Of a stretch of DNA of 64,000 bases, positions 26,831 to 35,520 are shown in pieces. Position 1 is the first letter of the stretch. Each line of letters begins with the position of its first letter. The stretch is taken from NCBI RefSeq assembly GCF_023702125.1, contig NZ_CP098415.1, positions 62,001 through 126,000 on the forward strand, read 5' to 3'. Both the position numbers and the translations under genes were made by a program. This stretch comes from Halorubrum hochsteinianum. Its GTDB lineage: Archaea > Halobacteriota > Halobacteria > Halobacteriales > Haloferacaceae. Under the pieces are notes generated by a model. It ran no database searches. It had not been told where the DNA came from and saw nothing but the letters and a program-made list of their open reading frames with translations.

Positions 26831-27490
26831 ATGGCGTTCAGCGACCGACTCCTCGACGCCGGATCGGAGATCTGGGACGCGCAGAGGGAGCACCCGTTCG
26901 TCGTCGAACTCGCGGACGGCAGCCTCGACGAGGGGGCGTTCCGCCACTGGGTGAAGCAGGACTACCGGTACCTGCTCGACTACGCTCGCGTCTTCGCGCT
27001 CGCGGGGGCGGCGGCGGACGACGAGGAGACGACGCGGCGGCTGACGGGGACCGCGCACGCCACCCTCGCGGACGAGATGGACCTCCACCGGTCGTTCGCG
27101 GCCGAGTACGGGCTCTCGCCCGCGGACCTCGAAGCCGTCGAGAAGGCACCGACCTGCGCCGCCTACACGGACTTCCTCGTGCGGACGGCCCACGAGGGGT
27201 CGATCGCCGAGATCGCGGCCGCCGTCTACCCGTGCGGACAGGGCTACCTCGACGTCGCCGACCACATGGCCGACCTCGCGACCGGGGAGCACCGGTACAC
27301 GCCGTTCATCGAGAAGTACACGAGCGACGAGTTTCGCGAGACGGTCGCGTGGATGCGCGACCTCGTCGACCGGTACGGCGAGGCGTACCCCGGCGAGCGC
27401 GACGCCATGCGGGCGGCGTTCCTGCGGAGCGCCCGGCTCGAACACGCGTTCTGGGAGATGTGTTACACCCGAGAGGAGTGGTCCGTCTGA
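26831..27490 (+). CDS. tenA: TenA-family thiaminase II / aminopyrimidine aminohydrolase
   Basis: The 219-residue helical protein matches TenA: HPFVVELADGSLDEGAFRHWVKQDYRYLLDYARVFA, YTDFLVRTA, AAVYPCGQGY with the catalytic-type cysteine, and a C-terminal LEHAFWEMCY with the glutamate. It salvages the pyrimidine part of thiamine. The first TATA-like GTTATAT is at 26795-26801; it is 34 bp from this ATG but about 23 bp from an out-of-frame ATG at 26820, so a short leader is possible. Confidence 0.88.
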   Translation: MAFSDRLLDAGSEIWDAQREHPFVVELADGSLDEGAFRHWVKQDYRYLLDYARVFALAGAAADDEETTRRLTGTAHATLADEMDLHRSFAAEYGLSPADLEAVEKAPTCAAYTDFLVRTAHEGSIAEIAAAVYPCGQGYLDVADHMADLATGEHRYTPFIEKYTSDEFRETVAWMRDLVDRYGEAYPGERDAMRAAFLRSARLEHAFWEMCYTREEWSV

Positions 27491-27622
27491 GCCGGTCGCC
27501 GAACGGGAGGGGGACCTCAGGAGCCTTCGTCGGGAGCAACGACTTCCGGATCCCCGCGGCGGGAGCAGCGACCGCCGGTTGCCGAAGGGCCTAATGGACG
27601 CTCGGCCAACTGGCGGACCGAA

Positions 27623-28261
27623 ATGGACGTGTTACTCCTGGGCGCGAGCGGGCGCATCGGACGGCGAGTCGCGACGGAGCTGCTCTCCCGCGGCCACTCG
27701 GTCACGGGCGTCTCGCGGAGCGGAACCGTGGATGGAATCGACGACGGCGGCTTCGTCGCCGTCGCGGGGGACGCGACCGACCCCGATCAGGTGGCGCGGC
27801 TCGCGGCCGGCCACGACGCGGTCGCGTCCGCGCTCGGTCCGGGCGAGGACGACGACCCGGCGGTCCTCACCGAGATGATCGAGGCGACGATCGAGGGACT
27901 GCGCCGCGCCGGCGTCGACCGGCTCGTGTGGACGGGCGGCGCGGGCGGCCTGTCCGTCGGCCCGGACACGCGCCTCGTCGAGACGGAGGAATTCCCCGAC
28001 AAGTGGGAACCAGTCGCCCGCGCGGCCATCGACGCGTACGGGATCCTCGAAGCCGCCGACGACCTCCGGTGGACCTACCTCGCGCCGGCCGCGCTCATCG
28101 AGCCCGGCGAGCGGACCGGCGAGTACCGGACCGCCGAGGGCGAGCTGGTGGCCGACGAGGACGGCGACAGCTACATCTCGATGGAGGACTTCGTCGTCGC
28201 GCTCGTCGACGAACTCGAGTCGGGCGACGGGATCGGCAGCTACCTCGCCACCGGGTACTGA
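27623..28261 (+). CDS. NAD(P)-binding oxidoreductase, atypical short-chain dehydrogenase type
   Basis: The 212-residue Rossmann protein starts with MDVLLLGASGRIGRRVATELL, a dinucleotide-binding GASGxIG motif, and has GDATDPDQVARLAAGHDAVASAL and TYLAPAALIEPG. It belongs to the NmrA/NAD(P)H-binding atypical SDRs that act as reductases or redox sensors. Substrate unknown. Confidence 0.85.
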   Translation: MDVLLLGASGRIGRRVATELLSRGHSVTGVSRSGTVDGIDDGGFVAVAGDATDPDQVARLAAGHDAVASALGPGEDDDPAVLTEMIEATIEGLRRAGVDRLVWTGGAGGLSVGPDTRLVETEEFPDKWEPVARAAIDAYGILEAADDLRWTYLAPAALIEPGERTGEYRTAEGELVADEDGDSYISMEDFVVALVDELESGDGIGSYLATGY

Positions 28262-28380
28262 GGTCGGTTCCCGCGGACCGGCTACCGGAAATCAGTCGAG
28301 AAAATACTACAGCGAATCGGCACCGAATCGCTCGTACCGACTCAGTCGCCGCGGAGCGCCGCGGCGGCGACGCTACCCGT

Positions 28381-29868
28381 TCAGAACGGGTACTCGCGCG
28401 GCTCGTGCTGGATCGAGATCCACTTCGTCTCGGTGATCTCCTCCAGGAACGCGTCGCTGTTGTAGTGGCCGACGCCGGACGCCCCGATCCCGCTGAACGG
28501 GACGTGCGCCTCGTCGTTGATCGGCTGGTCGTTGATGTGGACGTTGCCGGTCTCCATGCGGTCGGCGATCTCCTTCGCCGTGCCGAGGTCGCCGGAGTGG
28601 ACCGCGCCGGAGAGTCCGTACTCGGTGTCGTTGGCGATCTCGACCGCCTCGTCGACATCGGAGAACGGGATCACCGGCGCGATCGGACCGAAGTGCTCGT
28701 TCGCCGCGGCGGGCATGTCGTTCGTCACGCCCGAGAGGACGGTCGGCGCGACGACGAGCGAGTCGTCGACGCCGTCGACGTCGACCGCGTGGCCGCCCGT
28801 TTCGAGGGTCGCGCCCGCCTCGACCGTCTCGTCGACGTAGCCGAGCATCTCGTCGCGCTGCGACTCGTCGATGATCGGCCCGACGATCGTCTCCGGGTCG
28901 TGGACGCTGCCGGTCGGCAGCGACTCGGCGCGGTCGACGAGCCCCGCGACGTACTCGTCGTAGATGTCCTCGTGGACGACGTGGCGGTTGATCGAGATAC
29001 ACACCTGTCCCTGGTGGACGAAGGAGCCGAACGCGGCGGCGTCGAGCGCGCGGTCGAGATCGGCGTCCGCGGTGACGACGTGGGCGTTGTTCCCGCCGAG
29101 CTCCATCGCCGGGACGGCGAGGTTCTCGCCCGCGAGGCCGGCGACACGCTTGCCGATCTCGGTCGAGCCGGTGAACGCGACGACGTCGCTCTCGGGGTGG
29201 CTCGCGACGCGGTCGCCGATCGCCGAGCCGCGGCCGGTGACGACGTTCAGGACGCCCTCGGGGAGGTCCGTCTCCTCGAACAGCTTCGCGAACAGCAGCC
29301 CGCCGGTGATCGGGGAGTTCGTCGACGGCTTGAGCACCACGGAGTTACCCGCCGCGATGGCGGGCGCGACCGCCCGCATCGAGAGGTTCAGCGGGAAGTT
29401 CCACGGCGAGATCACCGTGACGACGCCCTTGGGGCCGACCTGAAGCTGGTTCTCCTTGCCGGGAATGTTGGAGGCGGCGTGCTCGCCTTTCATCCGGCGC
29501 GGGAGCGTCGCGGCCTCGCCGGCGTGGTCGGCCGCGATCTGGATCGACGTCTCGCCCATGATCGCCGAGCCGCCGACCTCGTACTCCAACAGCTCGATGA
29601 TCTCCTCGCTGTGCGCGTCGAGCGCCTGATGGAACTGCTCGATGACCGCCTGTCGGCGGGCGGGCGGCTGCTCGCCCCACGACTCTTGCGCCTCCGCGGC
29701 GGCCTCGTAGGCCGCGTCCACGTCGGCCTCGGTGCCCGCGGCCACCTCGGTCACCGCCTCGCGCGTCGAGGGGTCCTCGACGGCGATGGTCTCGCCGCTC
29801 TCGCTGGCGCGCCACTCGCCGTCGACGTAGAGTTCCTCCCAGCCCGCGTCGATCGATAGGTCACTCAT
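28381..29868 (-). CDS. Aldehyde dehydrogenase
   Basis: The 495-residue enzyme shows ISPWNFPLN, FTGSTEIGKRV, MELGGNNAHVV, the cysteine in HQGQVCISINR, and NEHFGPIAPV. The QVCISINR and INDQPINDEAHVPFSGIG texts resemble benzaldehyde/vanillin-type dehydrogenases, but the substrate is unproven. It is divergent from a zinc-ribbon HTH regulator, and both promoters carry the same palindrome, which suggests that the regulator controls it. Confidence 0.9.
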   Translation of the reverse strand: MSDLSIDAGWEELYVDGEWRASESGETIAVEDPSTREAVTEVAAGTEADVDAAYEAAAEAQESWGEQPPARRQAVIEQFHQALDAHSEEIIELLEYEVGGSAIMGETSIQIAADHAGEAATLPRRMKGEHAASNIPGKENQLQVGPKGVVTVISPWNFPLNLSMRAVAPAIAAGNSVVLKPSTNSPITGGLLFAKLFEETDLPEGVLNVVTGRGSAIGDRVASHPESDVVAFTGSTEIGKRVAGLAGENLAVPAMELGGNNAHVVTADADLDRALDAAAFGSFVHQGQVCISINRHVVHEDIYDEYVAGLVDRAESLPTGSVHDPETIVGPIIDESQRDEMLGYVDETVEAGATLETGGHAVDVDGVDDSLVVAPTVLSGVTNDMPAAANEHFGPIAPVIPFSDVDEAVEIANDTEYGLSGAVHSGDLGTAKEIADRMETGNVHINDQPINDEAHVPFSGIGASGVGHYNSDAFLEEITETKWISIQHEPREYPF

Positions 29869-29873
29869 TGCGT

Positions 29874-29889
29874 TTTACCGAACGGTAGA
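29874..29889. promoter_or_regulatory. Operator 1, TTTACCG-AA-CGGTAGA
   Basis: This near-perfect 16-bp inverted repeat lies between the TATA-like box (about 29896) and the start (29868) of the aldehyde dehydrogenase, where a bound repressor would block initiation. It matches operator 2 in both half-sites except for one base. Confidence 0.65.
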
Positions 29890-29983
29890 AACAGCAAAAA
29901 GGGGAGAGATAGCGGAGATGCCCGCCGGATCGGGGGAATCGACCGACGGAGCGCCGACCGGCGATCCGACGGCTCCAACAGAC

Positions 29984-29999
29984 TTTACCGCTCGGTAAA
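29984..29999. promoter_or_regulatory. Operator 2, TTTACCG-CT-CGGTAAA
   Basis: Apart from its central CT, this 16-bp inverted repeat is perfect. It covers the expected TATA position of the HTH regulator that starts at 30013. Together with operator 1 it suggests an autoregulated repressor controlling the divergent dehydrogenase. Confidence 0.68.
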
Positions 30000-30012
30000 C
30001 GAGTGGTGACGT

Positions 30013-30975
30013 ATGAGCCAGTTCGACCGGTCCGGCGGGGTCGCCTCCGACGGCGAGCGCGCGGACCGCATCGACGGGACCGACGGCGCGGCCGCGGCCG
30101 CCCGAACGAAGTCGCGGATCCCGCCCGCGGAGGTGTTCGCCGTCCTCGGCAACGAGACGCGGGTCGAGGTCCTCCACGCGCTGCTCGAACTCGGCGGCGA
30201 CGAGTCGCCCGTGAGCTTCACCGAGCTCTTCGAACGGGTCGACGCGACGGACAGCGCGAACTTCAGCTACCACCTCGACCAGCTCACCGGGCACTTCGTC
30301 CGGCGGCGCGAGGAGGGGTACGAGCTCCGCGCGCCCGGCCGGAAGGTCGTGAGCTCCATCTTCACCGGCACGCTGACCGAGCGGGCGCAGCTCGGCTTCT
30401 TCCCGGCGGAGGGGTCGTGTCACGCCTGCGGCGGCGACCTCCACGGGTGGTACGTCGACGACACGCTCGCTATCGGCTGCACCGACTGCGGCGCGATACA
30501 GGTGAGCTACCCCTTCCCGGCGGGCGCGCTCGACGGTCGGTCGACCGACGACCTGCTGGAGGCGTTCCACCACTACGTCCGACACCACTACTGTCTGGCC
30601 GCGGACGGCGTCTGCCCCGAGTGTACCGGAACCGTCGAGACCGACCTCGTGCGGACGCCCGACGAGGAGGGGCAGGCCGTCGCGGTCGAGCACGTCTGCC
30701 GGCGCTGTAGCTACGACCTCCGGTCGACGGTCGGTCTCCTGCTGCTCGACGACCCCGACGTCCTCCGGTTCTGCGCGGACCGCGGCGTCGACCTGAGTTC
30801 GACGCCGTTCTGGGAGTTCGACTGGTGCGTGAGCGACGCCGCGACGACGGTCGTCTCCGAGGACCCGCTTCGCGTGCGGCTGACGGTCGCCTGCGCGGGC
30901 GACGAGATGCGAGTCGGCGTCGACGAGTCCGGGAGGGTCGTCGAGACGGACGGCCCCGAACGCGACGCGACGTAG
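30013..30975 (+). CDS. ArsR-type winged-helix regulator with zinc ribbons
   Basis: The 320-residue protein opens with a winged HTH (VFAVLGNETRVEVLHALLELG, FTELFERVDATDSANFSYHLDQLTGHFVRR). Cysteine pairs follow: CHACGG, CTDCGA, CPECTG and CRRCSY, typical of two zinc ribbons in haloarchaeal HTH proteins of the DUF7351 type (family name from memory). The second half is an alpha/beta domain. Palindromes at both ends of the divergent promoter suggest that it represses itself and the dehydrogenase. Confidence 0.85.
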   Translation: MSQFDRSGGVASDGERADRIDGTDGAAAAARTKSRIPPAEVFAVLGNETRVEVLHALLELGGDESPVSFTELFERVDATDSANFSYHLDQLTGHFVRRREEGYELRAPGRKVVSSIFTGTLTERAQLGFFPAEGSCHACGGDLHGWYVDDTLAIGCTDCGAIQVSYPFPAGALDGRSTDDLLEAFHHYVRHHYCLAADGVCPECTGTVETDLVRTPDEEGQAVAVEHVCRRCSYDLRSTVGLLLLDDPDVLRFCADRGVDLSSTPFWEFDWCVSDAATTVVSEDPLRVRLTVACAGDEMRVGVDESGRVVETDGPERDAT

Positions 30976-31168
30976 CTCGCACCGGCGGAGCGCCGCCGCT
31001 CGTCGGGTCGAGTCCGGTCGAAAACCGCAGAGAGAGAGGGGAGGGGGCCGCCGCGAACGCCCACAGTCTCGCTCCGTCGCCGGCGGCCGAGGCGGCGGAG
31101 CGGAAACGGCGCGTCCGGCGCGTCCGGCGCGTCAAGAGACGCGGGAGACGCGCCGGGGTGCGCCTCGT

Positions 31169-31768
31169 TTACTCGAACAGCTCGACGGCCTGCTCGTAGC
31201 GGTCCGACGGCTCCTCCCAGTCGACGACCTCGAAGAAGTTGTCGACGAACTCGCCGCGGGCCGGGCCGTAGTCGTGGTAGTAGGAGTGCTCCCAGACGTC
31301 GAGCGCGAGGACGGGGTGACCGCCCCAGATAGCGCCCTGGTCGTGCTTGTCGACCACGACGTTGCGAAGCTGGTTCGAGAACGAATCGTACACCAGAAGC
31401 GCCCAGCCGCTGGCCGCGGAGGCCGCCGCCTCGAACTCGCCCTTCCAGGCCTCGTACGAGCCGAAGTCCTCCTCGATGCGGTCGGCCAGCTCACCCTCGG
31501 GCTCGTCGCCGCCCTCCGGCGACATGTTCTGCCAGAACAGGTCGTGGAGGATGTGGCCCGAGGAGTTGTGAGTCACGTTGCGAATGGCTCCGCCGGAAGA
31601 GGAGAAGTCGCCAGCGTCGCGGTTCGCTTCGAGCGTCTCCTCGGCGGCGTTCCAGCCGTTTACGTACCCTTGGTGGTGGGTATCGTGGTGCCATTCGAGC
31701 ACCTGCTCGGAGATGTGCGGTTCCAGCGCGTCGTACTCGTACGGCAGCGGATCGAGTTCGTAGCTCAT
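31169..31768 (-). CDS. sod: Superoxide dismutase, Mn/Fe type
   Basis: The 199-residue protein removes superoxide. It has the N-terminal LDPLPYEYDALEPHISEQVLEWHHDTHHQGYVNG with the first metal His, HILHDLFWQNMSP with the second, and DVWEHSYYHDYGP with the last Asp and His. The ATG at 31768 gives the usual haloarchaeal SOD start (MSYELDPLPY); nine further residues upstream in the frame are not family-like. Confidence 0.95.
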   Translation of the reverse strand: MSYELDPLPYEYDALEPHISEQVLEWHHDTHHQGYVNGWNAAEETLEANRDAGDFSSSGGAIRNVTHNSSGHILHDLFWQNMSPEGGDEPEGELADRIEEDFGSYEAWKGEFEAAASAASGWALLVYDSFSNQLRNVVVDKHDQGAIWGGHPVLALDVWEHSYYHDYGPARGEFVDNFFEVVDWEEPSDRYEQAVELFE

Positions 31769-31970
31769 TGTTGCGTTCCGTTGTACTCGCGGCACGGGTA
31801 AGAAGGTTCTCTGTAACGCTTTCCAGTAAATATCCTGTTACGACAGAACTCGATTATGAGGGCTCAAAAACACCATGTATAGAGTTACACGTAATATTTC
31901 CAAATCTCTCTGTCAATTTCTCGGTTCCGTAATCGTGATGCTTATCGGCTGTGGTCAGCTCGGTTCGAAC

Positions 31971-32720
31971 ATGACTTCCAGCCGGCCGAGCGCGGACCGA
32001 GCAGCTCCCGTCTCCGGCGAACCGGTCCGCCACGGCACGGGCGTGAACTCGAACCGGGCGTTCCCGACGGGGGCGCACCCGCAACACCTCGATCCGTTCG
32101 TCCTCTTCGAGCGGTTCTACATCGAGCCGGACCAGGGGTTCCCGATGCACCCGCACCGCGGGTTCGAGATCGTCTCGTACATGATCGAGGGCGGCATGGA
32201 CCACGGGGACAGCCTCGGGGTGACGAACACCGCCCGCGAGAACGAGGCGATGCACATCACGACCGGCGGCGGGATCCGACACTCCGAGTTCCCCGCCGAC
32301 GGGGCGGGTTGTAACGGTCTCCAACTCTGGATCAACCTGCCGCGCGAGGACAAGGGGATGGAGCCGGACTACTCGGACGCCGCGGCCGACGAGCTACCGA
32401 CCGAGACGCTCGACGACGCGACCGTCACCACGGTCGTCGGCGAGGACTCACCGCTCTCGACGCACACGCCGGTGGAGTACCTCGACATCGAGGTGACGGG
32501 CTCGTGGGCGTGGTCCGTCCCCGACGGGTGGGCCGGCTTCCTCTACGCCGTGGACGGCGCGGGGACGGTCGACGGCTCGGCGATCGCCGAGGGCGACGTG
32601 CTTCCGGTGACGGAGGCGGCGACGGTCGACGTCCGCGGCGAGGACTCGCTGCGCGCGGTCGCGGTCTCGGGACGCCCACACGGCGAACCGATCGACCAGC
32701 GCGGCCCGTTCGTCCTCTGA
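31971..32720 (+). CDS. Pirin-family protein
   Basis: The 249-residue bicupin shows the pirin metal site FPMHPHRGFEIVSYMIEGGMDHGDS and ITTGGGIRHSEFP, then NGLQLWINLPREDK. Some pirins act as quercetinases or redox co-regulators; the role here is unknown. The ATG at 31971 has a TATA-like CTTATC about 27 bp upstream. The open frame reaches 31875 but its N-terminus there is not family-like. An IS element begins 28 bp after the stop. Confidence 0.88.
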   Translation: MTSSRPSADRAAPVSGEPVRHGTGVNSNRAFPTGAHPQHLDPFVLFERFYIEPDQGFPMHPHRGFEIVSYMIEGGMDHGDSLGVTNTARENEAMHITTGGGIRHSEFPADGAGCNGLQLWINLPREDKGMEPDYSDAAADELPTETLDDATVTTVVGEDSPLSTHTPVEYLDIEVTGSWAWSVPDGWAGFLYAVDGAGTVDGSAIAEGDVLPVTEAATVDVRGEDSLRAVAVSGRPHGEPIDQRGPFVL

Positions 32721-32748
32721 GACCCGGCGGGTGCGGTGAGAACGGGCA

Positions 32749-33438
32749 GTGTTCAGATAAGCTGATTCCATGCGAAGGCGAACGATCTGAGCCACTCGTT
32801 TGCTGTTTCTGCTTTGGCGTTGCTAAAACAGTTTGAGAAACTGGTAGTTCTGCGTTTTATCTCACGAAAAACACGTTCGACGCTGTTTCGATTTCCATGT
32901 CGTTCGTATCTGAAATCGAGGCCGTGTTTGTCACAAGCTCGGTGGAGTGGAACCGCACCATCAACGAGAAAGATCGCGTCATCTACGTCGTGTTTGTCGC
33001 GGAGTTTCGTGAAGAACTGATCTGCGATCACGCTCGTTCTTGTTGGCTCAAGCTTTGTATGTAGCAAATCGTTTGACTGAGGATCGACAGCAGCGTACAG
33101 CCAGTATTGTTCATCATCGAGCTGAATCACAGTCTCGTCAACCGCAACGTGATTCGGGCTCCGACCAGCTTCCGGCTGTAGATCGGCTTTGTGTACCCAG
33201 TTATGAACGGTGGATCGAACTCGATCAACACCAAATACCTCAAGAAATGAAACAGTATTCGAAAGCGACAGTCCAGACAAATGGAGCTGAATACTGAGCT
33301 TCATCAACAGTTTCGGTGTTGCCTCTCGCTCCACAAACTCTAAGTTGATCTCGTCTAAACAGCCGCTGAGGCGGTCGTTTTCGGGCATAGATCACTTTGA
33401 AAACGCACCGCCTCACCTTTCAAACCTTATCTGAACAC
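32749..33438 (-). mobile_element. IS6-family insertion sequence, copy 1
   Basis: The element is bounded by perfect 13-bp terminal inverted repeats, GTGTTCAGATAAG at 32749-32761 and its complement at 33426-33438. It encodes one transposase on the minus strand. Its GC content is clearly lower than the neighbouring genes. No 8-bp target duplication is seen around it. Copy 2 follows after 16 bp in the same orientation. Confidence 0.88.
32753..33388 (-). CDS. IS6-family transposase, copy 1
   Basis: The 211-residue DDE transposase contains the N-terminal HTH-like region SLSNTVSFLEVFGVDRVRSTVHNWVHKAD, DDE residues in HVAVDETVIQLD, IFLVDGAVPL and NSVERVFREIKRR, and an aromatic-rich end (RSFAFAWNQLI). 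Length is usual for haloarchaeal IS6 elements, and the frame is intact. It differs from copy 2 at scattered residues. Confidence 0.92.
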   Translation of the reverse strand: MPENDRLSGCLDEINLEFVEREATPKLLMKLSIQLHLSGLSLSNTVSFLEVFGVDRVRSTVHNWVHKADLQPEAGRSPNHVAVDETVIQLDDEQYWLYAAVDPQSNDLLHTKLEPTRTSVIADQFFTKLRDKHDVDDAIFLVDGAVPLHRACDKHGLDFRYERHGNRNSVERVFREIKRRTTSFSNCFSNAKAETANEWLRSFAFAWNQLI

Positions 33439-33454
33439 CGCCAACGCCACGGTA

Positions 33455-34143
33455 GTGTTCAGATAAGCTGATTCCATGCGAAGGCAAAGGATCTGAGCCA
33501 CTCGTTTGCTGTTTCTGCTTCGGCGTTGCTGAAACAGTTTGAGAAACTGGTAGTTCTGCGTTTTACCTCACGAAAGACACGTTCGACGCTGTTCCGATTT
33601 CCATGTCGTTCGTATCTGAAATCGAGGCCGTGTTTACGACAGGCTCGCTGAAGTGGAGCCGCACCATCAACGAGAAAGATCGCGTCATCTACGTCGTGTT
33701 TTTCGCGGAGTTCCGCGAAAAACCGATCTGCGATCGCGTTATTTCTCGTCGGTTCAAGCCGTGTGTGTAGCAGATCATTTGATTCGGGATCGACAGCAGC
33801 GTACAGCCAATATTGCTCAGTATCGAGTTGAATCACGGTCTCATCAACCGCGACGTGATTCGGGTTCCGATCCGATTCCGGCTGTAGGTCGGCTTTGTGA
33901 ACCCAGTTATGAACGGTCGATCGAACTCGATCAACACCGAATACCTCAAGAAACGAAACAGTATTCGAAAGCGATAGTCCAGACAAATGGAGCTGAATAC
34001 TGAGCTTCATCAACAGCTTCGGTGTTGCTTCTCGCTCCACAAACTCTAAGTTGATCTCGTCTAAACAGCCGCTGAGGCGGTCGTTTTCTGGCATAGAACA
34101 CTTTGAAAACGCACCGCCTCACTTTCAAACCTTATCTGAACAC
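33455..34143 (-). mobile_element. IS6-family insertion sequence, copy 2
   Basis: Identical 13-bp inverted repeats end this copy (33455-33467 and 34131-34143). It lies in direct tandem with copy 1, and the DNA following each copy is similar (CGCCAACGCCAC after copy 1, CGTCAACGCCAC after copy 2). That points to a tandem duplication that included flanking DNA, followed by divergence, rather than two independent insertions. Confidence 0.88.
33459..34094 (-). CDS. IS6-family transposase, copy 2
   Basis: This intact 211-residue DDE transposase is nearly the same as copy 1. Differences include DTEQYWLY against DDEQYWLY, ESNDLLHTRLEPTRNNAIADRFFAELREKHD against the matching copy 1 text, and KHGLDFRYERHG shared in both. 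The catalytic residues are kept in both copies, so both could be active. Confidence 0.92.
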   Translation of the reverse strand: MPENDRLSGCLDEINLEFVEREATPKLLMKLSIQLHLSGLSLSNTVSFLEVFGVDRVRSTVHNWVHKADLQPESDRNPNHVAVDETVIQLDTEQYWLYAAVDPESNDLLHTRLEPTRNNAIADRFFAELREKHDVDDAIFLVDGAAPLQRACRKHGLDFRYERHGNRNSVERVFREVKRRTTSFSNCFSNAEAETANEWLRSFAFAWNQLI

Positions 34144-34178
34144 CGTCAACGCCACCGGCGATAGCTTTATTGTCTAAC

Positions 34179-34211
34179 GTAAAGTCACCTTTACTGTAAA
34201 GCGAGCTTTAC
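34179..34211. promoter_or_regulatory. Paired palindromic operators GTAAAG-N4-CTTTAC
   Basis: Two 16-bp inverted repeats stand side by side: GTAAAGTCACCTTTAC at 34179-34194 and GTAAAGCGAGCTTTAC at 34196-34211. Another half-site, CTTTAC, occurs near 34228. They lie 30-60 bp before the membrane protein ATG at 34241, covering the expected TATA position. They probably bind the XRE regulator encoded next. Confidence 0.7.
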
Positions 34212-34240
34212 ACTCGGTCCGCGCTCGCTTTACCTCCACC

Positions 34241-34657
34241 ATGAGCGAACACACCGCCCCCGCGACGACTCGGCTCTCCACGCGGAAACGGTACAAACGC
34301 ATCGCCTACGGACTGCTCGGCGCCGGCATCCTCGCGCTGTGGATCGCCATCGCCCTGGACCGGTTCGTCCTCGGCGTCGCCCTCTACTGGGCTGGCGGCC
34401 TCGGTATGGGGCTCGTTCAACGGTTCAGTCCCGTCGACCTGTACGACGAGCGCGACAGCACCATCGAACGCGAGGCCGGCCACTACACGATGAAGTTGTT
34501 CGCGTACGTGTTCATTCTCGGTGCCCCCGGCGGACTGGTGTTAGCGGAAAGCGACGTCCTCACGCTACCGGGCGAGTTCTACGGCGCGATGTGGACGCTG
34601 TTCGCGGTCTTCGTCGCGTACGGCGCGTTCGTGATCTACTACAAATACCGGCTGTGA
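34241..34657 (+). CDS. Membrane protein of the DUF2178-like type
   Basis: The 138-residue product has four hydrophobic segments (roughly residues 23-43, 46-62, 87-104 and 112-133) and the soluble loop VDLYDERDSTIEREAGHYTMKLFAY. Proteins with the DERD...E loop next to a small XRE regulator are common in prokaryotes and are grouped as DUF2178. It is 7 bp upstream of the regulator gene, so the two form an operon. Function unknown. Confidence 0.75.
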   Translation: MSEHTAPATTRLSTRKRYKRIAYGLLGAGILALWIAIALDRFVLGVALYWAGGLGMGLVQRFSPVDLYDERDSTIEREAGHYTMKLFAYVFILGAPGGLVLAESDVLTLPGEFYGAMWTLFAVFVAYGAFVIYYKYRL

Positions 34658-34664
34658 ACCGCAC

Positions 34665-34862
34665 ATGAGAAACGACCTCCGCGATCGACGCGCCGAGACG
34701 GGCGAGAGTCAGGCCGACCTCGCCGCCGCCGTCGGCGTCACCCGACAGACGATCAACGCGATCGAACGCGAGCGCTACGACCCGTCGCTGGAGCTCGCCT
34801 TCGATCTGGCTGACCACTTCGATTGCCGGATCGAGGACCTGTTCGAACCGGCGGACAACTGA
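34665..34862 (+). CDS. Small XRE-family transcriptional regulator
   Basis: The 65-residue protein is a single helix-turn-helix domain: RDRRAETGESQADLAAAVGVTRQTINAIERERYDPSLELAFDLADHFDCRIEDLF. It resembles YozG/YgzD-type regulators that pair with a membrane protein. It is co-transcribed with the upstream gene and likely binds the GTAAAG palindromes. Confidence 0.9.
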   Translation: MRNDLRDRRAETGESQADLAAAVGVTRQTINAIERERYDPSLELAFDLADHFDCRIEDLFEPADN

Positions 34863-34884
34863 CGGTCGGCCGCCGCTTCCGGAC

Positions 34885-35520
34885 TCACTTCGGCGTCGCC
34901 ACGACGCCGAGATGGTCCTCGTGGTACCGGTCGAGCCGCCGCGTCTCCAGTATCTCGTACGCCTCCCGGAGCCGGTCGAGCGCGCCCTCGAACACCGTCT
35001 CCGGGTCCGCCGTCACGTCCTCGCTGCGCGCCTTGATCGCCAAGAGTAGTCGGCCGTCGTCCGCCAGGAACCGCGCGTTGCGCACGGCCACCTCGGCCTG
35101 TCCGCGCGTGGCGACGTCCTGAACGACCGCGTCGACGTCGCTCTCGACGACGTGCGCGTACGTCTCCGGCTTCCGCGCGTCCTTCAGCAGCGGAAAGAGG
35201 CGGTCGCGCGGCTCGGCGGCGTCGAGGAGGTCCCGCGCCGGGCGGGGCGCGAACTCGACCGCGTACGTCGGGCCCGCGAAGTCGGCGACGTGGCTCGCCG
35301 TGGTCCCGCTCGCGGCACCGAGGTAGAGGACGGTCTCGCCGCCTGTCAGACCCGTCTCCAGCCCGAGTTCGAGCATCCCGCCGAGCTTCGACCGCTCCGG
35401 GTCCCACGCGCGCCAGCTCTCGGCGGTCGGCTCGCCGTACACGGGCTCGCCGCGGGTCGCCAGCCGCCGCTCGCCGTCGATATCGCGTCGCTCGACGCCG
35501 GCGGGCAGGCCCTCACTCAT
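34885..35520 (-). CDS. flpA: Fibrillarin-like rRNA/tRNA 2'-O-methyltransferase
   Basis: This 211-residue methyltransferase of box C/D RNPs has the SAM site VLYLGAASGTTASHVADF, VEFAPRPARDLL, and VVQDVATRGQAEVAVRNARFL, then LLLAIKARSEDVT. It uses guide RNAs and the NOP5 partner encoded immediately upstream, whose stop overlaps its start by 8 bp. The operon arrangement NOP5-fibrillarin is conserved in archaea. Confidence 0.95.
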   Translation of the reverse strand: MSEGLPAGVERRDIDGERRLATRGEPVYGEPTAESWRAWDPERSKLGGMLELGLETGLTGGETVLYLGAASGTTASHVADFAGPTYAVEFAPRPARDLLDAAEPRDRLFPLLKDARKPETYAHVVESDVDAVVQDVATRGQAEVAVRNARFLADDGRLLLAIKARSEDVTADPETVFEGALDRLREAYEILETRRLDRYHEDHLGVVATPK

